Assembly: GCF_000716335.1 (NCBI RefSeq)
Contig: NZ_KL591002.1
Location: forward strand, 552,999-616,998
Direction: 5' to 3'
DNA from: Streptomyces sp. NRRL S-118
Lineage (GTDB): Bacteria > Actinomycetota > Actinomycetes > Streptomycetales > Streptomycetaceae
DNA: 64,000 bases
Shown: positions 17,484-24,092 of the stretch, piece after piece
How the letters are laid out: every line of letters begins with the position of its first letter
Numbering within the stretch: the first letter of the stretch is position 1
Translations under genes and position numbers: made by a program
Notes under the pieces: model-generated
Database searches by the model: none
Seen by the model: only the letters and a program-made list of their open reading frames with translations
What the model was told of the DNA's origin: nothing

Positions 17484-19103
17484 ATGAACCCTCATCGCAA
17501 GAACCGCTCATCGCCCGCTCCGAAGGGCGGCATGAGCCGGCCGGTGCAGGGCGGGTTGTCCGTGGCAGCTGTGGTGCTCATACCCCTGCTCGCGGTCGGC
17601 GGCAGCGACAGCTTCCGCGCCGCCCTGGACTTCACCACGGGCGTCCTGTCCCTGGTGTCCCTGACCGCCTCCGTCGCCTGGGGTCTGATCGCCACCGACC
17701 GGCTGCTCCTGTCCGTCCGCCACCGGCTGCTCGCCCAGGCCATCCACCGGACCACGGCGGTGGCCTCCCTGGGCTTCCTGCTCCTGCACGCCACGGTCAA
17801 GGTCTCCCTCGACCACACGGAACTCATCGGGGCCCTCATCCCCTTCGGGCTCGGCCTCACCGGCTCCTCCGGGCTCATCGGCTTCGGGTCCCTCGCGGGC
17901 CTGCTGATGGTGATCGCCGCGTCCACGGGCGCCGCGCGCAGCGCCCTCGCGGGGCGCGGCAACATCGCGGCCCGCTGGCGACCACTGCACATGCTGGCCT
18001 ACCCGGCCTGGTGCGCGGCGCTCGTCCACGGCCTGTACGCCGGCCGCCCGGCGGCCACCTGGGTCGTCGTCATGTACAGCCTCGCGCTCACCGGTGTGGC
18101 CGCCGCCGTGTCCGTACGGATGCTCCCGCGCCCCGTCCAGGACCGCCTGGCGGGACGGCTGCTGGCGCTGCTGGGGCCGGGCACCACGCAGTCGGAGCGC
18201 GAACGGTCCCGGCGCGACCTGTCGGTGTCGCCGCTGCCCGGGGCCGGGGACGTCCCGGCGCCCCCGCCGTACGAGCAGCGGATCGAACGGGAACCGGCCG
18301 AGCCCGTCATGCGGCCCGTTCCCACCGACTCGCTCCTCGCCGGCCCCTCGGCCGCCCAGCGTTCCTTCGGCTCCCCCGATACCGGGGAACCCCTCTTCGG
18401 CCGTCCGGATCCCACGGAGTCCTTGTGGGGCCGTCCCGATCCCCCGGCACCCTCGTTCGGCGACCCCGCCCCCTCCGGGCGGGGTTTCGGCGGTGGTGAT
18501 CCGGAGCGGTCGCTGGGTCTGACGGCCTCGGCCTCCGCCGAGCCCTCCTTCGGTACCCCGGCGTCCGGCGAGTCCCCGTTCGACGGCGGCCCGGCCTCGC
18601 CGGATCCGCTCTTCGGCGGTACGGGCACCTCCGAGCCGCTCTTCGGCGGCGACGGAACCTCCGACCCGCTGTTCAGCAGCCCCGGAACCTCCGAAGCGCT
18701 CTTCGGCAGTACGGCCCCGGGGGAGCAGGCGTTCGGTCGGCCGCGCGAGCAGCCCCCGAGCCCCTTCGACACCTCTTCCCCGTACGACCCGCCCGCCGCG
18801 CCCCGCTCCGCGGCGGGCGCCGGGCTGTCCGCCGGGTACCGTGCGGTGTCCCGCGGCAACGCGAGCGTCCCCACCCAGGAGATACCGCTCGCCGAGCGCA
18901 TCCCCATGACCGAGGAGCTGCCCGTCGTCACGGACGACGGGCCCGCGACCCGGCCGGGCTACTGGCCCACTCCCTCCCCTCCGCCGCCCGCCCAGTCCCC
19001 CACGCCTCCCTCGTACAACAGCCCCACCGATCCCACCGCCGGCCCCTTCCAGTACCCGCCGGCCGGTGAACCGTGGACCGCACCCGCAGGAGACCGCCCG
19101 TGA
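17484..19103 (+). CDS. Ferric-reductase-like polytopic membrane protein with repetitive C-terminal tail
   Basis: 539 residues from the ATG at 17484 (GGAG 11 bases upstream; earlier in-frame ATGs at 17424 and 17439 are possible). About six membrane helices occupy residues 20-210, with histidines inside or next to helices (HRTTAVASLGFLLLHATVKV, RPLHMLAYPAW, ALVHGLYAG). That pattern fits a cytochrome b/ferric-reductase-like heme protein. The C-terminal half is disordered and carries degenerate repeats of the type PLFGG and SFGxP, about a dozen copies between residues 290 and 430. Its TGA overlaps the next start as GTGA, so the two are coupled; a role as membrane electron acceptor for that NuoF-like partner is inferred. 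Confidence 0.8.
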   Translation: MNPHRKNRSSPAPKGGMSRPVQGGLSVAAVVLIPLLAVGGSDSFRAALDFTTGVLSLVSLTASVAWGLIATDRLLLSVRHRLLAQAIHRTTAVASLGFLLLHATVKVSLDHTELIGALIPFGLGLTGSSGLIGFGSLAGLLMVIAASTGAARSALAGRGNIAARWRPLHMLAYPAWCAALVHGLYAGRPAATWVVVMYSLALTGVAAAVSVRMLPRPVQDRLAGRLLALLGPGTTQSERERSRRDLSVSPLPGAGDVPAPPPYEQRIEREPAEPVMRPVPTDSLLAGPSAAQRSFGSPDTGEPLFGRPDPTESLWGRPDPPAPSFGDPAPSGRGFGGGDPERSLGLTASASAEPSFGTPASGESPFDGGPASPDPLFGGTGTSEPLFGGDGTSDPLFSSPGTSEALFGSTAPGEQAFGRPREQPPSPFDTSSPYDPPAAPRSAAGAGLSAGYRAVSRGNASVPTQEIPLAERIPMTEELPVVTDDGPATRPGYWPTPSPPPPAQSPTPPSYNSPTDPTAGPFQYPPAGEPWTAPAGDRP

Positions 19104-20692
19104 ACGCCCCGCTCCCCGACGTCCCCGAAGTCCGCGTCGTCGGCCTGCCCCACCTGACCCAGGGCTTCGACCTGGTCGAGCGGCTGGACCTCCAGATGCA
19201 CCTCAAGGTGCACGGTCCGCTCGAACCGATACCCGGCGAGCGGCTGGCCCAGCTGGCCGAGGAGATCTCGCTGCGCGGCCGGGGCGGCGCGGGCTTCCCC
19301 TTCGGCAAGAAGCTGCGCGCGGTCGCGAAGGCGGCGATCCGGCGCGGGGTGCGGCCGGTGGTGGTGGTCAACGGCAGCGAGGGCGAGCCCGCCTGCCGCA
19401 AGGACACGGTCCTGCTCAACCGCGCCCCGCACCTCATCCTGGACGGGGCCCTGCTGGCGGCGGAGGCGCTCGGCGCCCGCACCCTGATCGTCGCGGTCAC
19501 CCGCAACTCCACGGAGGTCTCCATCCGTGCCGCGCTCGCCGAGCGGGGCCTGTCCGACCGGCGCGGGCAGCAGCTGCGCGCGCGTGTGGTGCGTACTCCG
19601 GAGCGGATGGTCTCGGGCGAGGCGTCGTCCGTGATCCGGGCGGCGGGCGGCGGCCCCGCCATCCCGCCCGGCCGGCGGGAACGGGCCGCCGAGTCTGGTG
19701 TGGGCGGTGCGCCGACGCTGCTGTCGAACGCGGAGACGTTCGCGCAGCTTGCCGTCGCCGGCCGGATCGGCGCCCGCCGGTACGGCCAGCAGGGCCTGGA
19801 CGGCGAGCCGGGCACGGTGATGCTGACGATCTCCGGGCAGGTCGCGCGTCCCATGGTGGTGGAGGTCCCCACCGGCGTGCCCATGCGGTACGTGCTGCAG
19901 CTGGCCGGTGCGCCGCCGGTCCCCCAGGGCGTGCTGACCGGCGGGTACCACGGCGACTGGATCGACGCGATGGCCGTCGACAACTGCGTGATCTCGCGGC
20001 AGTCCATGGCGGCCGTCGGCGGCGCCCTGGGCGCGGGGGCGATCCTGCCGATCGGACCGGACACGTGTCCCCTCGGCGAGGCCCAGCGGGTGGCGAACTG
20101 GCTCGCGGCCGAGACGGCCGGTCAGTGCGGCCCCTGCCGCCTGGGCCTGCCGGCCGCGGCGGGGGGCCTGTCGGATGTGCTGAACGGGGGCGGTCCCGCC
20201 GCGCTGGAGGCACTGCGCGAGGTGACCCAGGCGGTGAAGGGCCGGGGCGTGTGCAAGCACCCGGACGGCTCGGCGCGCTTCTTCAGCTCCACGCTCTCCG
20301 CGTTCACCGACGATCTCGCCGCGCACGTCCTGCACGGCGGCTGCGGGCGCCCGACCGTCGGGGTGCTGCCGCTGCCCGAGCCGGGCTACCAGGAGGTCGT
20401 GGAGTCCATCCCGAGCGGCGAGAAGCTGGCCGTGGACTGGACCCTGTGCAAGGGCCACGGGCTGTGCGCGGACATCGTGCCGGAGCTGATCCGGATGGGC
20501 CGGGACGGCTACCCGGTGCTCGCGGACGCGTCGGTGCCGGTGCACCTGAGCACGCGGGCGCAGCTGGCGGTACGCCGCTGTCCCGAGCTGGCGCTGCGGC
20601 TGGAGCGCTCCGAGGAGGACCGTTCCGGCCGCCAGAGCCGTCCCGCGCTGCCGAGCGCCGCCCGCAAGGCGCTGGGCAGCGGCCGGGGTTGA
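19100..20692 (+). CDS. NuoF-like flavin/Fe-S oxidoreductase with C-terminal ferredoxin domain
   Basis: 530 residues from the GTG at 19100 (AGGAG eight bases upstream, GTGA overlap with the preceding gene); a GTG at 19073 is less well placed. It has the FMN/NADH-type motif RGRGGAGFPFGKK, then NGSEGEPACRKD, a SLBB-like region (PGTVMLTISGQV), and a NuoF 4Fe-4S site (GQCGPCRLGLP with a later GVCKHPDGS). A ferredoxin-like end follows (LCKGHGLCADIVPELI, then RRCPELAL). NuoF transfers electrons from NADH through FMN to Fe-S clusters in complex I. Here it is outside a nuo operon and fused to a ferredoxin, so it probably feeds the heme-like membrane partner encoded just upstream. The substrate is unknown. 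Confidence 0.85.
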   Translation: MNAPLPDVPEVRVVGLPHLTQGFDLVERLDLQMHLKVHGPLEPIPGERLAQLAEEISLRGRGGAGFPFGKKLRAVAKAAIRRGVRPVVVVNGSEGEPACRKDTVLLNRAPHLILDGALLAAEALGARTLIVAVTRNSTEVSIRAALAERGLSDRRGQQLRARVVRTPERMVSGEASSVIRAAGGGPAIPPGRRERAAESGVGGAPTLLSNAETFAQLAVAGRIGARRYGQQGLDGEPGTVMLTISGQVARPMVVEVPTGVPMRYVLQLAGAPPVPQGVLTGGYHGDWIDAMAVDNCVISRQSMAAVGGALGAGAILPIGPDTCPLGEAQRVANWLAAETAGQCGPCRLGLPAAAGGLSDVLNGGGPAALEALREVTQAVKGRGVCKHPDGSARFFSSTLSAFTDDLAAHVLHGGCGRPTVGVLPLPEPGYQEVVESIPSGEKLAVDWTLCKGHGLCADIVPELIRMGRDGYPVLADASVPVHLSTRAQLAVRRCPELALRLERSEEDRSGRQSRPALPSAARKALGSGRG

Positions 20693-20704
20693 CGGGAGAC
20701 GAAG

Positions 20705-20735
20705 AAGCGGGCCATCCGATCCGGATGGCCCGCTT
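20705..20735. terminator. Bidirectional terminator between the NuoF-like gene and tRNA-Ala
   Basis: Perfect 13-base stem AAGCGGGCCATCC with its complement and a short loop, 12 bases after the NuoF-like stop and 12 bases after the 3' end of the opposing tRNA gene. Confidence 0.8.
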
Positions 20736-20746
20736 CCTGGGTCCTG

Positions 20747-20819
20747 TGGAGCTAAGGAGAATTGAACTCCTGACCTCCTGCATGCCATGCAGGCGCTCTA
20801 CCAACTGAGCTATAGCCCC
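20747..20819 (-). tRNA. tRNA-Ala(GGC), copy 1
   Basis: Minus strand, 73 bases, CCA not encoded. Acceptor GGGGCTA pairs with TAGCTCC (one G-U). The D arm is GCTC/GAGC, and the anticodon stem CCTGC/GCAGG closes loop ATGGCAT with anticodon GGC. The T arm AGGAG/CTCCT has loop TTCAATT. It is identical to the copy at 22790-22862. Confidence 0.96.
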
Positions 20820-20953
20820 TTGCGGTGTGTCGTCCGCTGTGGTCTCCCTTGCGGGTTTCCCTCGCGGCGACACAGAGAACATTACACGGTCCCCCGGGTG
20901 GTTCACCAAATCGTTTACGGTCGGTAGGGCTCTGGCCGGTAGCGTCGCCCCTC

Positions 20954-22186
20954 GTGACCGTGACCCTGAACGTGCGGGCCCGCCTGCGGAGCCTGCCTCT
21001 CCCCGCCGCCGCGGCGGCCTGTCTGCTGTCGTTCGTGGCCTTCTGGATGGCGCAGCGCGCCGCCAACGTCACGATGCTCGACCTCTCCGTCTACCGGGCG
21101 GAGGGGGAGACCGTACTGGCGGGCGGCGACCTGTATGCGATGCGCGCCACATCGGCGAACCTGCCGACGACGTACCCGCCCTTCGCAGCGCTGCTGTTCA
21201 CCCCGCTGACGCTGCTCGGCGTCCCGGAGATGCGCACTCTGGCCACCGCGGGGAACCTGCTCCTGCTGCTGGCCCTGGTGCACCTGTCGCTGCGCCTGGT
21301 GGGCCGGGACCGGCCGGGTACGGCGCTGTGGGCGGCCGCGGTCCTCGTGTGGTGCGAGCCGGTGTGGACGACGCTGCGGTACGGGCAGATCAACCTGCTC
21401 ATCGCGGTGGCGGTGCTGTGGGACCTGACCCGGCGGGAGAACAACCGGTGGGCCGGCGTGGGCACGGGTCTGGCGACGGCGGTGAAGCTGACGCCCGGGC
21501 TCTTCGTGGTCCTGCTGCTGATCGTCGGGGTGGCACGCGCGCGTGCGCACGGCTGGAAGTGGAATCCGTGGCTGCGGCAGGCCACGACGGCCACCGGGGT
21601 GTTCGCCGCCGTGACGGTGGCGTCCGCCGTCATCCTCCCGTACGACTCGCGCCGCTTCTGGACCGAAATGATCTTCGAGACGAGCCGGGTGGGCCGTACG
21701 GAGGAGACGGCGAACCAGTCGCTCAGCGGGGTCCTGGCCCGGCTGATGCACACCACGGACCCCGGGCACTGGTGGCTGGTCACCGCACTTCTGGTGGGCG
21801 TCGCGGGGATCGCCGTGGCGGCACTGGCGGCGCTGCGCGGGGACCGGCCGGTGGCGGTGGTGGCCTGCGCGACGACGGCGCTGCTGGTGAGCCCGATCTC
21901 CTGGTCGCACCACTGGGTGTGGTGCGTGCCGGTGCTGGTGCTTCTGGCCACCCGGGTGCGTGCGGGGTGGACGGTCGCCGTGGGGCTGGTGTTCGCGTCG
22001 TTCGCCCTGTGGTGGGTGCCCCACGCCCCCGCCCCCGTACGGCTCGAACTGCACCAGAACGCCTGGCAGATGCTGCTCTCGGGGCTCTACACCCTGGTCG
22101 GGCTGGGGCTCTTGGCGGCTTTCGCGCTGCGGCTGCGGCTGCGCGGAGAGGTGCGCCTTCCGCGTCAGGCGGTGGCGAAGGAGTAG
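20954..22186 (+). CDS. GT87-type polytopic mannosyltransferase (DUF2029)
   Basis: 410 residues from the GTG at 20954; the open frame extends 43 codons upstream through the tRNA region without coding character. About ten hydrophobic segments are present. Family-like motifs are an acidic residue in the first periplasmic loop (MLDLSVYRAEG), TTYPPFAALLF, RYGQINLLIA and a late WSHHWVW. GT87 enzymes (PimE/mannosyltransferase B-like) use polyprenyl-phosphomannose to mannosylate envelope glycolipids or polymers on the outer face. No clear SD; TAGCGT lies eight bases before the start. It overlaps convergently by 22 bases with the next gene. Confidence 0.85.
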   Translation: MTVTLNVRARLRSLPLPAAAAACLLSFVAFWMAQRAANVTMLDLSVYRAEGETVLAGGDLYAMRATSANLPTTYPPFAALLFTPLTLLGVPEMRTLATAGNLLLLLALVHLSLRLVGRDRPGTALWAAAVLVWCEPVWTTLRYGQINLLIAVAVLWDLTRRENNRWAGVGTGLATAVKLTPGLFVVLLLIVGVARARAHGWKWNPWLRQATTATGVFAAVTVASAVILPYDSRRFWTEMIFETSRVGRTEETANQSLSGVLARLMHTTDPGHWWLVTALLVGVAGIAVAALAALRGDRPVAVVACATTALLVSPISWSHHWVWCVPVLVLLATRVRAGWTVAVGLVFASFALWWVPHAPAPVRLELHQNAWQMLLSGLYTLVGLGLLAAFALRLRLRGEVRLPRQAVAKE

Positions 22187-22398
22187 AACCGCTTGAGCGT
22201 GCAGTGCTCGTCGAGCAGACGCCCGTAGATCGGCTCCCCTTCGAGTTCCCGGTAGGTCTCGATGGGGTCGCCTTTTATGATCAGCGCCCGCGCGCACTCC
22301 TCGCACCAGTACTGGTACTCGGGGTTGACCGGGTCCATGTCCCGGACGATCGGCGTACCGCTGCCGCACCAGTCGCACTTCCGCCTGTGTGCACCCAT
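22165..22398 (-). CDS. Small zinc-binding protein
   Basis: 77 residues from the ATG at 22398 (GGAG seven bases upstream); the preceding GTG at 22401 is an alternative. Two CxxC knuckles (CDWCGSG and CEECARAL) are 18 residues apart and should bind one Zn. The rest is charged, ending KRFYSFATA. No known family is recognised. It begins just after the stop of a second zinc-ribbon gene, so the two are surely cotranscribed and perhaps act together. Its 3' end overlaps the convergent mannosyltransferase gene. Confidence 0.8.
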   Translation of the reverse strand: MGAHRRKCDWCGSGTPIVRDMDPVNPEYQYWCEECARALIIKGDPIETYRELEGEPIYGRLLDEHCTLKRFYSFATA

Positions 22399-22401
22399 CA
22401 C

Positions 22402-22569
22402 TCAGCTCCAGCTGTGGCCGCAGGATGTGCACACATAGGACACTCCGCCGTTGTCGCCGAGCATCTGTGCCACATGGGAGGAGCCGCACGAGGGGCAACC
22501 GAGACCGGTGTCCGCCCGGGACGCCGCGGCGAGCCGGGCGGCCGGATCCTCGAAACTGCTGGCGGCCAT
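22402..22569 (-). CDS. Tiny zinc-ribbon protein
   Basis: 55 residues from the ATG at 22569 with an excellent SD (GGAGGGAG, about six bases). The C-terminal half is a rubredoxin-like zinc ribbon: CPSCGSSHVAQM, then YVCTSCGHSWS. Such mini-ribbons bind nucleic acid or a protein partner; no enzymatic role is expected. The stop is followed after zero to three bases by the start of the neighbouring zinc protein. Confidence 0.85.
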   Translation of the reverse strand: MAASSFEDPAARLAAASRADTGLGCPSCGSSHVAQMLGDNGGVSYVCTSCGHSWS

Positions 22570-22751
22570 CGCGCACTCCCTCCCGTCCGACCGTCGTCCC
22601 CTCCGGCGGTCCGATTCTGCCATGGCCTCGCATGAGGGTCAGCGGGTCGGCGAACCAACCCCGTCGACGCGCCCGGACGGCTGGGGAGGAATGTGCCGAA
22701 GGTCACGGCGCCGCGGTGCGGCAGTAACGTCGGGGAGACGGCGTAAACGCA

Positions 22752-22781
22752 GGATCCCGCCCCCTTGCGGGGACGGGATCC
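22752..22781 (-). terminator. Terminator downstream of tRNA-Ala copy 2
   Basis: Inverted repeat GGATCCCG/CGGGATCC with an inner CCCC/GGGG, eight bases beyond the tRNA 3' end. Confidence 0.7.
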
Positions 22782-22789
22782 GGTGCTTG

Positions 22790-22862
22790 TGGAGCTAAGG
22801 AGAATTGAACTCCTGACCTCCTGCATGCCATGCAGGCGCTCTACCAACTGAGCTATAGCCCC
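22790..22862 (-). tRNA. tRNA-Ala(GGC), copy 2
   Basis: Sequence identical over 73 bases to the tRNA at 20747-20819: same acceptor, anticodon GGC, CCA absent. Flanks differ, including the downstream terminator stem. Confidence 0.96.
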
Positions 22863-22935
22863 TCGTGTTCTTCGCGCTCCGCGCTGCGAACAAGAAGAAC
22901 TTTAGCCTGCGACCTGCCGGAAAGTGAAATCCGGG

Positions 22936-23589
22936 TCAGTCGTCGTCGCCGAGGACCGGTTCGGGGAGCGTTCCGGCGTTGTGTTCCAGCAGCCGCCAGC
23001 CGCGGGCACCCTCGCCCAGGACGGACCAGCAACAGTTGGAGAGCCCGCCCAGGCTCTCCCAGTGGCGCGCCTCCAGACCCAGCAGGCGGCCGATGGTCGT
23101 ACGGATGGTGCCGCCGTGGCTGACGACGACGAGGGTGCCGTCCTCGGGCAGCTTGTCCGCGTGCTCCAGCACCACCGGTGCGGCCCGGTCGGCGACCTCG
23201 GTCTCGAGCTCGCCGCCGCCGCGCCGCACCGGCTCCCCGCGCTTCCAGGCGGCGTACTGCTCGCCGTACTGCGCGACGATCTCCTCGTGGGTCAGACCCT
23301 GCCAGGCGCCCGCGTAGGTCTCGCGCAGCGCCGAGTAGTGGTTGACCTGATGGCCGGTGATCGCGGCCAGCTCGCCGGCCGTGGCCGCCGCCCGCTTCAG
23401 GTCCGAGGCGATGATCGCGTCGGGCTTCAGCGCGGCGAGCAACCGGGCCGAGCGGCGCGCCTGGGCGACGCCGGTCTCGGTGAGCGCGATGTCCGTGGAG
23501 CCCTGGAAACGGCGCTCCAGGTTCCACGACGTCTGGCCGTGCCGCCAGAGGACGATGCGGCGGCCCCTGCCGCCCTTGGTGCCGTTCAG
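22936..23589 (-). CDS. Histidine phosphatase superfamily (phosphoglycerate-mutase-like), apparent CTG start
   Basis: 217 residues. The catalytic RHG motif (RRIVLWRHGQTSWN), the RFQGSTDIALTETG segment and the second catalytic His (VVVSHGGTIRT) are all in frame only if translation begins at or near CTG at 23589. There is no ATG, GTG or TTG between the in-frame stop and the RHG motif. The first conventional start (TTG at 23442) would delete the active-site His. The CTG overlaps the rsfS stop as CTGA and is preceded by GGTGAG. It is a phosphohydrolase of uncertain substrate. It is coupled to rsfS and nadD. Confidence 0.85.
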   Translation of the reverse strand: MNGTKGGRGRRIVLWRHGQTSWNLERRFQGSTDIALTETGVAQARRSARLLAALKPDAIIASDLKRAAATAGELAAITGHQVNHYSALRETYAGAWQGLTHEEIVAQYGEQYAAWKRGEPVRRGGGELETEVADRAAPVVLEHADKLPEDGTLVVVSHGGTIRTTIGRLLGLEARHWESLGGLSNCCWSVLGEGARGWRLLEHNAGTLPEPVLGDDD

Positions 23590-24023
23590 CTCAGCTCACC
23601 GTCCGCGGCCTCGGCGCCCGCGAGCCGGGCGTGCTCCTCCGCCTTGCCGCGGGTCTTCACCGCGTCGTCGGGCAGCGGCAGCTCCGGGCAGTCCTTCCAC
23701 AGCCGCTCCAGGGCGTAGAAGACGCGCTCCTCGCTGTGCTGGACGTGGACCACGATGTCGACGTAGTCGAGGAGGACCCAGCGGGCCTCGCGGTCGCCCT
23801 CGCGGCGCACCGGCTTGGCGCCCAGCTCCTTGTTGAGCCGCTCCTCGATCTCGTCGACGATCGACTTGACCTGGCGGTCGCTGGGTGCCGAGGCGAGCAG
23901 GAAGGCGTCGGTGATCGACAGGACGTCGCTGACGTCGTAGGCGATGATGTCGTGCGCGAGCTTGTCGGCGGCCGCCTGTGCGGCGGTCGTCACGAGCTCG
24001 ATGGAACGGTCAGTAGCGGTCAC
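23586..24023 (-). CDS. rsfS: Ribosomal silencing factor RsfS
   Basis: 145 residues from the GTG at 24023 (VTATDRSIELVTTAAQ); a GTG ten codons upstream at 24053 is possible. Family hallmarks are DIIAYDVSDVLSITDAFLLAS, RQVKSIVDEIEERL and WVLLDYVDIVVHV, followed by a longer Ala/Glu tail. RsfS binds ribosomal protein L14 and prevents 50S-30S joining under nutrient limitation. It sits downstream of nadD and an LCP-like gene and upstream of a phosphatase gene, the usual actinobacterial order. Confidence 0.95.
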   Translation of the reverse strand: MTATDRSIELVTTAAQAAADKLAHDIIAYDVSDVLSITDAFLLASAPSDRQVKSIVDEIEERLNKELGAKPVRREGDREARWVLLDYVDIVVHVQHSEERVFYALERLWKDCPELPLPDDAVKTRGKAEEHARLAGAEAADGELS

Positions 24024-24092
24024 AAGCAGGCTTTCGTCGGCGGTCCGGAACACCTCAAGGGTCTCACGTACCGCCGACAGCCCCGCAAACCA

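Noticed and set aside
20825..20953. N-terminal 43-codon extension of the GT87 protein
   Set aside because: Runs through the tRNA promoter region without coding bias; hydrophobic protein begins after 20954.
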